Assembly: GCA_947683425.1 (NCBI GenBank)
Contig: CANTUQ010000077.1
Location: 4,147,001 to 4,211,000, forward strand
Origin: Excoecaria cochinchinensis
Lineage: Eukaryota > Streptophyta > Magnoliopsida > Malpighiales > Euphorbiaceae
Length of the DNA: 64,000 nt
Direction of reading: 5' to 3'
A program made the position numbers and the translations under genes. The notes under the pieces were generated by a model. It made no database searches and was not told where the DNA came from. It worked only from the letters and a program-made list of their open reading frames with translations. Position 1 is the stretch's first letter; every line of letters starts with the position of its first letter. Positions 24,991-36,818 of the stretch are shown here, piece by piece.

Positions 24991-25795
24991 TTTGACCCTG
25001 AAATTGAAAAGACTTTTCACTGGAGGAGGAGACGACAACCAACAAATATTAATCCACTTAAATATGATGTTCCAACTTTTGATAACCAACAACCAGTTGG
25101 GAAGTAAGTTAATCCAAACCAAGGAAATTGGTTTAGGCTTAGAACTACTAGAGATTATGCTACTTCACGGTGGAACGAGGAGCAAAGGACCATTCTGTTG
25201 CCTCAAGGCCATCATTTTGAGCTTAAACTAGCCATCATTATATTGGTATAGAAGAACCAATTTTTGATATTAGAAATTGAGGATCTAATGCAGCATTTGG
25301 ACATTTTCTTGGGGATCAGTGATACAGTTCAAATCCCAAATGTGTCGATGGATGCTATCTGACTTAAGCTTTTTCCATTCACACTCTTGGGTAAGGCACG
25401 AGACTGGTTGCAAATGTTGCCAAGCCAATCTATAAGATTATAGGAGCTTATGCAAGAAAAGTTTTTAGTGAGGTTCTTCCCACCAACGAAGACAGCCACC
25501 ATCAATAATAATATTTATAACTTCCAGTAGTTATATGAGGAGTCATTTCATGAGGCTTAGGAGAGGTTTAAGAGGCTTTTGAAGAGCTGCCCTCACCATA
25601 AAATTGCTATGCATCAGCTTATGTCTACTTTTTATACAGGTATTAATCCAACAACTCGATCTCTCCTAGATGCAGCCTAGGATGGAAGTTTTATGAATAA
25701 GATACGAGTGGAACCTTTTTTACTCCTTGATGAGATGGCCACCAATGAAGCTCAATGGGCTAGTATAAGGACGATGCACAAGAAGCAAGGAGTGC
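24991..25795 (+). pseudogene. Athila-type gag, 5' half
   Basis: Translation in shifting frames gives FDPEIEKTFHWRRRRQPTN, then LKLFPFTLLGKARDWLQMLP, FLVRFFPPTKTATINN and ERFKRLLKSCPHHKIAMHQL, then DEMATNEAQWASIRTMHKKQ. This is the retrotransposon gag (capsid) domain in the expected order. In-frame stops occur near 25,230, 25,360, 25,440, 25,530 and 25,680. The frame breaks at 25,795, where element 1 starts, and resumes at 36,824. The product would be the structural protein of the virus-like particle; this copy is dead. Confidence 0.85.
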
Positions 25796-28044
25796 TGTAG
25801 ACACCGGGTCCTGAGGCAGTCCAAGATCAGAATTACCATATGATGAAAGCAATACTTGGCAGTGAAGGTGTCGAAAATGATGCTTCCCTTGTCGAATCCC
25901 CCCCTGTTCCTCTAAAAAATTTTACAATGCAGAAATTCATTTTTTTACTCTCATTTTATTTCTATTTTTATTTTTATTTTAATTTTAATTTTTAATTTTT
26001 AATTTTTTATTTTTCGCGCACCGTGAGTGCGATGCGGTGTTCCTCCTTCGTGCGGGGCAATTTTGCCCCGTGCTGTCCTTTTTCTCTGCTTTTTTCTAAT
26101 TTTTCTTCTTTTTCCAGTCTGTTTTTGCCCGTTTATTTCACCATCTCATGTATTTTTTGGGCAAACAAAAATGAAAGCACTTTGTCCTCCTCCCATTTTT
26201 GGCCAAGGCAGAAATTAAAAGGGGTTTTGGGACTCATTTGAGGGGATGGAAGTTTTTATTCAAAACAAAAAGTTTTATTTTCTCCTCTAGTTTTTTCTTC
26301 TCTCCAGCAAAAGAACTTGTTTTCTTCTTCAAAAAATTCTTCAAAAAATCTTAAATTTTATTCTCAAGTTTTAATTTTTCTTCTTTAGCAACATTTCATC
26401 TTGGATTTGATTTGAACACGGAAGATTAATTTCCTTTGCTCAAAACTCCCACCAAAAATATTTTCTTGATTTAAATTTGTTCAAAGACATCAATTTTTAC
26501 ATTTCCTTCAAATATTCACCGTTACAAATTCGACAAGAGGACGGATCAAGACACCACCTTTCTCCAATCTATAAAATTCTGAGGGTAAACATTTTTGGAC
26601 TCGTTCTCACTTATTTTGTTCATTATTTATTATTGTTAATATTATTATTTTTGCTATTGTCACCATGTCTCTTATTTATTTTTAGCATTTTAATGTGTTA
26701 ATATCACTGTTAATATATTATTTGCTTGCTTTAATTTTATTTTTTTCGTGACTCTCCAGTTATTATCATTACTACTACTATTATTATTATCATTACTATT
26801 AGCATCACCATTATTATTATTGTTATTGTTATTATATTATTATTACTAATATTATTTTGTTGGGTTGCATCATTATTATTAGTGTTGTTATCACTATTTA
26901 TTATTATGCCCAATATTCATTTTATCTTTATTTGATTAATTTTAGAATTTACTAATGTTCTTAATATTATTTTTCCTGTCTGAGATCTTATTTTGAGGCG
27001 CATTGTGTGAACATCCCCGTGACTCCCCAGATGGGTCGCGACACATAGACGAGTACTACAGTTTGGTGAGATCCTTTCAACCCCCTTTTTATGTGCTTCA
27101 TGTTTATTTGTAAATATTCGTTTTATTTATGCACGTGTGAGATAAAAAATCACAAAAATATTTCTATGATTAAATTGGTTTTTTTTAACTAATAAAATTG
27201 GGACCAATGTCTCTTATTTTAGCCCAACAATAAAAACATCACAATTAAAACGAAGAGTCAATTTTCTCCAAAAATGGGATCACTCATCCCCGTTTTCATC
27301 AAACAACCAAAACGACTCTTCGAACCCTCTTTACATAACGTGAAGGAACCAATGTTCCTAAACATCCAAATAAGCGCGAAGGAACCAATGTTCCTAAAAC
27401 TTAAATGAATGACCCGATTTATGTACGCCTTTCTTTATACTTGATTTTGTTTGATTGTTTTAAATTTATGTTCATTTCTTTTTGGGCCCTTGTAATTAAT
27501 TTTGGGGCAATATTACTTAATTTTGGGATTGTATTCCGTCCCAACCTATACCTCTAGCTCTCTTTTATTAAGGGTTGTATTCAGCCCCTATTTCTCTTGT
27601 AATTGTGTGCTAGCGTGTTTATCGCTTTCATTTACCGCTTTCTTTATCGCTTTACTTTATTTTCGTTACATGCTTTTTGTGCGCCTTTAATTTAAATGCA
27701 TCGATCATGTGAGATAAGAGATATAATTTTAAGAAGTTAAAAACTCACTTATAATTAATCAAAGAATAAATAAAAGTGAAGTTCTGAACACCAAATCTCT
27801 GGTTTTGACCGATAGAGGTGAGAGATCTTTCCCAATTTCTTGTAAATTGGGTGGCGACTCCCAAAACACCTCCAAGGTGCCTATAGGCATCGTAAGGCTA
27901 GGTGGTCCTTCTCAATGTTCTATTGGGAGGGATACAACCATGATGTCTTGTGGCGCCCATGATCAAAAAGACGCAAACCAATCCCTCGAATCCCAAAGGC
28001 GGATTCACAGCGAGGGCCCTTGTTGGGTTCCGGCGCGCGTCGCA
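25796..28044 (+). mobile_element. 5' LTR of element 1 (2249 bp)
   Basis: It starts TGTAGACACCGGGTCCTGAG and ends CGGCGCGCGTCGCA. Order inside: short 5' segment, GC cassette reduced to about 50 bp (25,996-26,045), pyrimidine-rich leader-like DNA, TATAAAATTCTGAGGGTAAA at 26,570 (resembling a splice donor), TTA-rich stretch (26,760-26,900), the block GATGGGTCGCGACACATAGA (27,030), two ACCAATGTTCCTAAA copies (27,348-27,398), and the U5 stem-loops at about 27,828-27,850 and 27,909-27,925. Open frames here lie in LTR repeats and are not genes. Confidence 0.92.
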
Positions 28045-28045
28045 G

Positions 28046-28064
28046 TGGCGACTCTGCTGGGGAC
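28046..28064 (+). other. Primer-binding site of element 1, Arg-tRNA type
   Basis: TGGCGACTCTGCTGGGGAC begins two bases after the LTR end. It fits the Arg-tRNA-type site reported for the Tat/Ogre lineage; the tRNA identity is from memory of the family. Confidence 0.75.
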
Positions 28065-29061
28065 TTGTTTGAGACTTCTCTTCGAAAGTGCTTTGGATAA
28101 AAATATAATTGGGTTTTAAAACTTAAAATTCTATCTCTTTTCAAAATTGCATTACATCATTTTAGAGCCTTAGAGTTATGCTAGTTGGTCCCCTATTCAC
28201 CTCGGTGCGTTCCCGAAGCACGACCCTACTTTCACTCATTGTAGGGAAGTGTTAAGGATAATCACCAATCCAAGCCTCGTACCATTAATGGTATATCAAA
28301 TGGAGACCCAATCGATCGCTACGCTCGTGATGAGCTAGACCATTGGCAGGGACCATGCTTGGGTAGCCCTAAAGAATCATCACCTTGATCAAAGCTCATG
28401 TAATGGCAAATAGTTCCACTAGGTGGTATGCTCCTTAATACTTGTGATGTGGGCCGTCAAGTATTAAACAAAATCAAGCAAATTAAGTGGTCTTTTATTA
28501 AAGGCTTTCATGCCCCTGTAAGCCCACCTTAACTTGATCGAATTGCCTAAATATGTAATGGCCAAAACCCATACGAATGTGCATTAGATTAAGACTGTTA
28601 TGCTGCCGATTTTCCACCGTGCACCATACGTGTCTGATGGGTTCCCTGTTGACCCTCGGATGAAGCCCACCTAGGAAAGAGACCGCACGACCTCATGTGT
28701 GGGAGTGATAAGGTCGGAAGGATCTATCTGCTTGTATGTGGTTGTGGATACTACGCAGCACGCTCGGGCATCACATGTCATTCATACATGTCAGTAAAAT
28801 AAATACATGTACAAATAATAATATTTTATCTCATGTTGTGTGTGTATATACCTTTCTGTCTGCATGCTATTTTTTTTCACATGTGCATATCATCCTGTGT
28901 ATAATCTCATGCTGTGTGTGTACATATCTTTTCATCTGCATATTATTCTTTTGGCATGTACATATCATCCCGCATGTAGTTTCTTCTATGCATCCCACCG
29001 TATTGTGGTAATCCATGGACTTCGCACTCATCAAAGACCATTTGCATAGCACAACCATGCA
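28065..29061 (+). other. Untranslated leader of element 1
   Basis: No coding frame. Parts recur, reversed, in element 3 (61,800 down to 61,234), for example GGTGCGTTCCCGAAGCACGA at 28,203 and TGTATGTGGTTGTGGATACT at 28,732. Shared leaders suggest a cis signal such as packaging or dimerisation, which is inferred. A 28,830-28,990 stretch holds a short tandem duplication (CATGCTGTGTGTGTACATAT-like). Confidence 0.6.
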
Positions 29062-30691
29062 TTGTATATGTCATCCATGCATCATTCTAAAAAAAAGGTT
29101 CTTTCAGCCATCATAGATTCATCCAAGTGGACTAGAGGTTCTGACGATCGACTAGTGATGACAGACTCGCCCTTTGGATTGCTAGAATTAGTGCCTGTTT
29201 GGGATTTTGAGTCACTCTCAACGACTAGTGGATCATCTTCGATGGAGAACTACCACGAAAGACTAGTGTTTTGACGGTACAAGTCCTAGATAAGAGGCTT
29301 GGGGATTTTGAAAGGAGAATGTTGGCCATGATAGAAAATATCGCTGCTCAAATGGCACCAAATGCCAGCCAACCGCCTATGGCCCCTGCTGTTGAACAAG
29401 TTGAATTGTCTATTATGGAAGAGGCTCCTATAGCAGTCCCTACCGTATGACAACCAGATATTGAGCCCAGAGCAGCGATACCTCTTGAGCAGAAAAGAAT
29501 TCTTGACCCAAAAAATGATCTCATGGTGGAGGAAGAGGATGAGCAGGTAATTCCTCAGACTATGACGAATGAAGTCCCTAAGGGAGAGGATAGCACGGTA
29601 AAGGAGATAAAAGGTAGGGTTGAAAAGTTTAAAGCTCAGACAACGACTACTATGGAGGATTTGGTGCCACCTGTCGAACAACAGCCTACTGCTCTTACAA
29701 TGTTGCAAAAAGAGCATGATCCGACTAAGGGAGTATACTTGCAACCAAATGAGTCTAGAGGAGAGCCACCTTTTACTCCGTTATCTGAACGAAAAGGCAA
29801 GAGGTAGGTCCCGGAGGATGGGTTTCTGACAATGACACGGAGCCTGAAAGGAAGTGTGGACATTCTCGAAGAAGAAATTTTAAAGTCCAAGCTAGCAACT
29901 ACCATGGTTGCTCGCAAGAAAGTTGCTATGAACTTAAACATGAGAGATCAGCTGTACAGGTGTAACGGCTATGTCGGTACTTGGGGAAGGGAAGGAGTAT
30001 CGACAACTAGAACGGCCCGAAAATACTATTTTGGCTTAGATAGATCTTTACCTCAAACATGGGAGAGGAACTCGCAACCAGGGTCGGCTAGGCCAGCTAG
30101 AGATCAGGGGGCAAGCCAGGGATACTTTTTCGACCTAGGCCAACCTTTGTCATGTTTTCTAAAGAAGCTTGAGGAAGAGGGAAAGCTAAAACCCTTGGCA
30201 CCTAGGCCGGCTCAAAGGGGCAGCCTGGGCATAAGTAGAACGAGTACTACGCGTACCACCAGCACACTGTCCATGTGATAGATAATTGTGCTAGGCTGAG
30301 GCATGAGATTCAGGATTTGATCGACAATAACCAGATCACAGATCCCGAATGCCGACAGGGTGGTCATGAGAGCTTAAGTTTTTTAGGTAGCGATGGAAAG
30401 AACTTTGGAGCCACAAGGGCCCCGACCTTTGGAAAGACTCAAAGTTACTATGCCATACTGGAGAAGCCCTTGTCTAAACACCTCGCTCATTTTGTTAGCA
30501 AGGGGAAAATACAGCCAATGCCGGCCCAACCTGCCAGGAGCCAAGGGCATCCCAATCACCGGATAGATCTATATTGTGCCTACCACCAGCATACCGTGCA
30601 TAAGACTGATGGGTGCCGAATTTTGAGAAGGCAAGTTCTATACTTAATTGATGAGGAGCTGAGAGATGAGGAGAATGGTCCCCGAAAGTGA
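29062..30691 (+). pseudogene. Tat-type gag of element 1, with duplicated zinc knuckle
   Basis: It opens with HHSKKKVLSAIIDSSKWTRG, matching HHPDLRCFAAIIDLPRWSRG in element 3. A helical stretch follows (RLGDFERRMLAMIENIAAQM, about 29,290-29,350), then acidic linkers. The C-terminus holds two copies of a nucleocapsid module: YFFDLGQPLSCFLKKLEEEG and a knuckle at 30,243-30,290, then SYYAILEKPLSKHLAHF and a knuckle at 30,572-30,617. The knuckle form is C-x2-H-x4-H-x4-C. In the first copy the leading Cys is Tyr; the second is intact. At least three frame changes (near 29,280, 29,500 and 30,240) and stops (29,450; 29,805) break it. The central capsid segment found in Athila gag is not visible. Confidence 0.8.
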
Positions 30692-30839
30692 TAGATTGTC
30701 GACAACAGCATCCGTGTTGGCAAGAGAAGAAGGAAGTAGCTATTTAGATGTTCTTTTTTATTTTTGAACTATTTAATGATGACAGTTTTTAATTCTAGTT
30801 TTATTGAATAAAATGGATGGTTTTGCTTACTTGTGTGAT

Positions 30840-31175
30840 GTTTCTTATGATTTTATTATACATAATCATGGCACATTTACATTTGACATTGGTTCAACTA
30901 GTGCCATTCCATTTAATCTCAAAACTTTGGTAGAACCCAAAGGAAATCTTGATAGCATCTGTTATAACTCCTGAAGCGAGATGAAATTGGAGAGAATGAA
31001 AAAAAAATGAAATAAAAGTCTTTGCTTGGACCTACGAGGGCATGCCAGAAGATAATTATGAGGCCGCTAAGCACGCTATGCCAACATATCTCAGAAGACT
31101 CAAGCTGAAATTGGCAAAAATGGTTGAAAGGGGAACCCGCAAGCAGAACCAGAACCAAAATCCTTATTAAAATGC
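30840..31175 (+). pseudogene. Start of Tat pol (segment before RT), remnant
   Basis: NPKEILIASVITPEAR and, after frame changes, VFAWTYEGMPEDNYE match the conserved entry into Tat RT (ILIASDLTPEER, then VFAWSYEDMPG). Unrelated QNQNQNPY-rich codons follow, then noncoding sequence. RT motifs, RNase H and integrase are absent. Element 2 is cut at about the same place, so the pol deletion probably predates both insertions. Confidence 0.7.
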
Positions 31176-33384
31176 AACACCCAACTAGATTGAACAACGA
31201 TGGTCCCAATGGTTAAAAAGAAAAGTGCGCGTATGTGTAAACTTCAGGATTCGAACGAAGCTTTCTAAAAGAAAATTAGGGAGCAAAAAAACAAAAACAA
31301 AACAAAAATTTAGGTGATAAAAAAAAGAAAAAAAAGGAGAGAAGAAAAGAGAGAATTGATCAGGGGGCAAGGGAATGCTATTTGGGGGCAAGCTTTGCTC
31401 AAATCCCGTTAGTCTACACATATCTGCGTTTTGTTGTTCTTCTTAGCCACTGAAAAGGACCTAAAGACTGAACCACAAGCCACCTAATCAGTTCATCAAT
31501 ATAGAGGATGCACAATACGAGGGATATTCTTGTGTTGTTACTGCTTATGCCTGCCACTGAAAAGACCTGAAGACTAATCCATGAGCCATCCACCCAGTCC
31601 ATAAGTTAAAGGGTGTGTTGTACGAGAGATGAGCTGATGACATACAGATGACATACAAACAAGAGGAAGACCAAGAAGTCATGGAGTAGACCCATTCTGG
31701 GGTTTGCAATTAGAACCTTTACAAGAGTCACGCTTTATACCTTGATACGTGAGGTGAAAACATTACTACCCGTTGAAGCACGTCAAATCCTTATGGGGTA
31801 GTCATGGAAACAACAACTATAGCAACTAAACACGTCAAGCGGAAATAGGTTTCGGGATTGCTATTAGACCTATTAGAAAACACCTTATCCGATCATTTGG
31901 GAGGAAAGTCAGAAAGCGCCCGCCGGAAGAATAAGATTGGGTCTTCGGGAAAATAGCTCCGGGTATTCCAGACGGGCAGGGTAAATTCAGACCAACATAT
32001 GAAAACCCATTTGTTCTTGAAAAGTTGTTATCCAAGGAAACAACATCCCAATAGACAGCGAGGGAAGCAAGTTTAAAGAGCCAGACTAACATCAACAGAT
32101 CCAAGAAGGTCCATGGCTAAAGACTAAAAATCAAAAGAAGGGAATAAATGCACCGCGGGTCGAAAACCGAAAAAAGGCGGCCTTGCTAAAATTAGGCGCC
32201 TCATCAGGGTGAAAACCGAAAAAAGGCACTCTGGTAAAAAATTAGAGGCTCGAGAGAAAATATCCAATCAATAATACCCGAGAGGGCTGATTGGAAACAA
32301 GAGTCTGATGCTTTCAAGATCCATTTTCAGATTAAATGTAATTTTGCATTCTAAATCTGTGTTAAATGGTGATTATGTATGGAAAAATCATACTGAAACA
32401 TACACAATTTTTGCAAATACATAAAACAAAAGTAGTTTAACTCATACAGTCATCATTTTCTAGTTCTTTTATAAAAAGAAGGATGCCGTTCATTATTGAA
32501 TGTGTGAAATCTAAATGGCTATACTTCACTTTGCTCTTGCCGGCTAGATGCCTAAGCCGATGGGCCCTGTTATCAACTATGGAATTTAACGCTCACTGGT
32601 TATGCATACTAGTGGAAACGAAGGCGTAATCTTTGACCTGCAATACAATGATCTTTATAAGCAGCCGTGTCTAGGGGCACCCATTCAAGCGCATCAATCG
32701 GCTTATCCCGCTATCAAATTCTAGGGCACCCTCATGATAAGAATTAAACTCATACAACCACGATCTGAGGCATAAATACACGCCAATTACACCTGAAAGA
32801 TCCTTTACGACAGCTTTAGCCACGCACACACAAAAAAAAAAAAGGCCGTTAGAGATGAAAACCGTGACTGGCGCTCTAAGCAAAAGTTAGGCCAAAGGGC
32901 GGGGTGAAAACCTAGCAACAGGCAGTCTGCCCTACAAAAAATGAAATAAATAAAAGCCGCTGGATTGGGTTGGGTCCATTCTAGGCAAAAAATAAGGCAC
33001 AGGGTTATGTGAAAATCCGACAAAGATGCATCTCCCGCTAAGAAAAGCTAGTGTGAAAATCCACAAGGGACGAACTACCTTAAAACAATGACTATAGGTA
33101 CCAGAGAGGAACCTCATAAACCCCCAGAGGCATGAAACTCAAAAGCAATTCCAGAGGGCACCGATCCTACTACAAATTACGACCAAACCAGCTGTCGCCT
33201 CCAAAATCCACTTAGACGAATTCTTGTCCTGCATTCCTGCATACATATGCATCTCACGTGCATGCTCACCACTTTTCCTGCATATTTTGCTTTCTAAGTC
33301 TTGCAGAAAGAAAGAATCAATGCCAATGCCAGCGGAAGGGCAAGCCACAACATCGATCAAAACATCAAATCAATCCAAGCAGCT
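31176..33384 (+). other. Long noncoding 3' region of element 1
   Basis: No coding frame. Several parts reappear in element 2: 31,187-31,260 with 40,638-40,700, GGGGGCAAGGGAATGCTATT (31,364; 40,821), and 32,850-33,120 with 41,785-42,055. Between 32,150 and 33,080 the phrase GTGAAAACC or GTGAAAATCC recurs about six times, each followed by a purine-rich and GGC-rich tail. A small protein is unlikely because frames differ between the two elements. Confidence 0.65.
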
Positions 33385-33810
33385 AACTAAAGACTTCTCA
33401 GGGAGCAGCTAACTAAAGACTTCTCAGGGGGCACCAGCGATCAACCGAAGACTTCTCAGGGAGCAGCAAACCGAAGACTTCTTAGGGGGCGACAAACCGA
33501 AGACTTCTTAGGGGGCGACAAACTGAAGACTTCTTAGGGGGCGACAAACCGAAGACTTCTTAGGGGGCACCAGTCAGTCAGAGACCTCTCAGGGGGCACC
33601 AACGATCAACCGAAGACTTCTCAGGGAGCAGCAAATTAAAGACTTCTCAGGGAGCGACAAATCGAAGACTTCTCAGGAAGCAGCAAATCGAAGACTTCTC
33701 AAGGAGCGACAAACTGAAGACTTCTCAGGGAGCAGCTAATCGAAGACCTCTCAAGGGGCACCAGCCGGCAAACAATTAGCCAAAGACCTCCCAGGGGGCA
33801 CTTCTTCAAA
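33385..33810 (+). repeat. 3' tandem array of element 1, unit about 26-30 bp, about 15 copies
   Basis: Units have the form CAAACCGAAGACTTCTTAGG followed by GGGCGA or GAGCAG. Spacers vary (CACCAGCGATC, AGCAGCTAA). Element 2 has one unit at 42,350-42,375, while element 3 has a large array of a palindromic variant. Confidence 0.85.
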
Positions 33811-33821
33811 TCTTCTAAAGG

Positions 33822-34308
33822 GTTTGCATGATGGCAGCACTACCATTCTATGGAGGGTTTGCACGACCACGGTACTATCACTTTAAAAGGGTTTGCATGA
33901 TGACGGCACTACCATTCTACGGAAGGTTTGCACGACCACGGTACTATCACTTCAGAACGGTTTGCACGATGACGGCACTACTACTCCACAAAGGGTTTGC
34001 ACGATCACGGTACTACTGTTTCAAATCTCAGAAGAGTTTGCACGATGGTGGCACTATCATTCCACGGAAGGTTTGCACGACCATGGTACTACCACTTCGG
34101 AAGGGTTTGCACGATGGCGGCACTATCATTCTACGAAAGATTTGCATGACCACGGTACTACCACTTCCGAACGGTTTGCACGATGATGGCACTACTACTC
34201 CACGGAGGGTTTGCACGATCACGGTACTACCTCTTCAAAACGGTTTGCACGATGGCGGCACTAACATTCTACGGAAGGTTTGCACGATTACGGCACTACC
34301 ACTTCAAA
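33822..34308 (+). repeat. 3' tandem array of element 1, 34-35-bp monomers, 14 copies
   Basis: Each monomer begins GTTTGCACGA and contains GGTACTAC or GGCACTAC. Monomer types mostly alternate (ATTCTACGGAAG type and CACTTCAGAACG type), with two others inserted at intervals. The long open frame over 33,828-34,472 comes from the lack of stops in the monomer and is not a gene. Confidence 0.9.
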
Positions 34309-34448
34309 AAAAAAAAATGACACACCAACAACATGGTAACAACCGCTCTAACAACACCATCCAGTCTGGGAAAGCGACCGCCTCAGGTACATGTCTCTTC
34401 CCTTCTTTTCTGAATTTTAGCTCACTTAGGCACCTAAGTTCTAGAGTT

Positions 34449-34467
34449 CCCCAAAATTGGGGGCAAC
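34449..34467 (+). other. Polypurine-tract region of element 1
   Basis: CCCCAAAATTGGGGGCAAC directly precedes the 3' LTR. The same string precedes the LTR at 43,456, and its complement follows the reversed LTR at 51,566. It contains a CCCCAAAATTGGGG palindrome. Confidence 0.75.
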
Positions 34468-36818
34468 TGTAGACACCGGGTACTGAGGCGGTCCAAGATC
34501 AGAATTACCCTATGATGAAAGCAATACTTGCCAGTGAAGGTGTCGAAAATGACGCTTCCCTTGTCGAATCCCCCCCTGTTCCTCTAAAAAAAATTTTCAA
34601 TGCGAAAATTCATTTTTTTACTCTCATTTTATTTCTATTTTTATTTTTATTTTTATTTTTTATTTTTTATTTTGTTTTTTTTCGCAGGCCGCGCCCGTCG
34701 CAAAGGGCCAGGCGCGCGCCCGTCAAGGCCTGCGCGCAACAGGGCTTGCTGCGCGGCAAGGCGCACCGCACGCACACCTTTGCCCGCGCAGCAGGGGCGC
34801 TGCGCGCGCGGTGTTCCTCCTTCACGCGGGGCAATTTTGGCCCGTGCTGTCCTTTTCTTTGCTTTTTTCTGATTTTCCTTCTTTTTTCAGTCTGTTTTTG
34901 CCCGTTTCTTTCACCATCTCATGTATTTTTTGGGCAAACAAAAATGAAAGCACTTTGTCCTCTTCCCATTTTTGGCCAAGGCAGAAATTAAAAGGGGTTT
35001 TGGGACTAATTTGAGGGGACAGAAGTTTTTATTCAAAAAATTTTTTTTTATTTTCTCCTCTAGTTTTTTCTTCTCTCCAGCAAAAGAACTTGTTTTCTTC
35101 TTCAAAAAATTCTTCAAAAAATCTAAAATTTTATTCTCAAGTTTTAATTTTTCTTCTTTAGCAACATTTCATCTTGGGTTTGATTTGAACAAGGAAGATT
35201 AATTTCCTTTACTCAAAACTCCCACCAAAAATATTCTCTTGATTTAAATTTGTTCAAAGACATCAATTTTTACATTTCCTTCAAATATTCACCGTTACAA
35301 ATTCGACAAGGGGACGGATCAAGACACCGCCTTTCTCCAATCTATAAAATTCTGAGGGTAAACATTTTTGGAGTCGTTCTCACTTATTTTGTTCATTATT
35401 TATTAGTGTTAATATTATTATTTTTGCTATTGTCACCATGTCTCTTATTTATTTTTAGCATTTTAATGTGTTACTATCACTGTTAATATATTATTTGCTT
35501 GCTTTAATTTGATTTTTTTTGTGACTCTCCTGTTATTATCATTACTACTACTATTATTGTTATCATTACTATTATCATCACCATTATTATTATTGTTATT
35601 GTTGTTATATTATTATTACTAATATTATTTTGTTGGGTTGCATCATTATTATTAGTGTTGTTATCACTATTTATTATTATGCCCAATATTCATTTTATCT
35701 TCATTTGATTAATTTTAGAATTATTACTAATGTTCTTAATATTATTTTTCCTGTCTGAGATCTTATTTTGAGGTGCATTGTGTGAACATCCCGTGACTCC
35801 TCGGATGGGTCGCGACACATAGACGAGTACTCCGGTTTGGTGAGATCCTTTCAACCCCCTTTTTATGTGCTTCGTGTTTATTTGTAAATATTCATTTTAT
35901 TTATGCACGCATGTGATAAAAAATCACAAAAATATTTCTATGATTAAATTGGTTTTTTTTTACTAATAAAATTGGGACCAATGTCCCTTATTTTAGCCCA
36001 ACAATAAAAACATCACAATTAAAATGAAGCGTCAATTTTCTCCAAAAATGGGATCACTCATCCCCGTTTTCATCAAACAACCAAAATGACTCTTCGAACC
36101 CTCTTTACATAACACGAAGGAACCAATGTTCCTAAACATCCAAATAATTGCGAAGGAACCAATATTCCTAAAACTTAAATGAATGACCCGATTTATGTAT
36201 GCCTTTCTTTATACTTGATTTTGTTTGATTATTTTAAATTTATGTTCATTTCTTTTTGGGCCCTTGTAATTAATTTTGGGGCAATATTACTTAATTTTGG
36301 AATTGTATTCCGTCCCAACCTATACCTCTAGCTCTCTTTCATTAGGGGTTGTATTACGCCCCTATTTCTCTTGTAATTGCGTGCTTGCGTGTTTATTGCT
36401 TTCATTTACCGCTTTCTTTATCGCTTTACTTTAGTTTCGTTACGTGTTTTTTGTGCGCCTTTAATTTAAATGCATCGATCGTGTGAGATAAGAGATATAA
36501 TTTTAAGAAGTTAAAAACTCATTTATAATTAATCAAAGTATAAATAAAAGTGAAGTTCCGAACACCAAATCTCTAGTTTAGACCGATAGAGGTGAGAGAT
36601 CTTTTTCAATTTCTTGTAAATTGGGTAGCGACTCCCAAAACACCTCCAAGGTGCCTATAGGCGTCGTAAGGTTAGGTGGTCCTTCTCAATGTTCTATTGG
36701 GAGGGATACACCCATGATGTCTTGTGGCGCCCATGATAAAAAATACGCAAACTAATCTCTCGAATCCCAAAGGTAGATTCACAGCGAGGGCCCTTGCTGG
36801 GTTTTGGCACGCATCACA
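34468..36818 (+). mobile_element. 3' LTR of element 1 (2351 bp)
   Basis: Closely matches the 5' LTR from TGTAGACACCGGGTACTGAG to CACGCATCACA. The main difference is a GC-rich cassette of about 140 bp (34,685-34,825) where the 5' LTR has about 50 bp; the rest differs by scattered substitutions and short indels. The near identity shows that element 1 inserted fairly recently compared with the other copies. Confidence 0.92.
34685..34825. other. GC-rich cassette in U3 of the element 1 3' LTR
   Basis: Words such as GGCCGCGCCCGTCGC, GGCGCGCGCCCGTC and GCTGCGCGGCAAGGCG make it very GC-rich between an AT-rich TTTTATTT run and GTGTTCCTCC. The 5' LTR retains only CGCGCACCGTGAGTGCGATG here. Confidence 0.8.

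Larger units (their letters stand above)
25796..36818 (+). mobile_element. Element 1: complete non-autonomous Tat-type LTR retrotransposon
   Basis: Two LTRs (25,796-28,044 and 34,468-36,818) of nearly identical sequence enclose a 6.4-kb internal region with PBS, leader, a broken gag, the first codons of pol, a long noncoding 3' region with two tandem arrays, and a PPT. The flanks are AGTGC (25,791-25,795) and AGTGT (36,819-36,823), a five-base target duplication with one change. On each side the Athila gag frame continues. It lacks integrase, RNase H and nearly all RT, so it must have moved with enzymes from a relative. Confidence 0.92.

Noticed and set aside
28046..28064. tRNA gene fragment
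   Set aside because: The match is only to a tRNA 3' end, two bases after an LTR: a primer-binding site. The sites at 24,850 and 9823 are the same kind of signal.
33385..34308. CRISPR-like array
   Set aside because: Units are contiguous with no unique spacers, monomers diverge gradually, and the setting is a plant retrotransposon 3' region.
33828..34472. Open frame of 214 codons
   Set aside because: Same cause as in element 2: stop-free tandem monomers in the 3' region of element 1.
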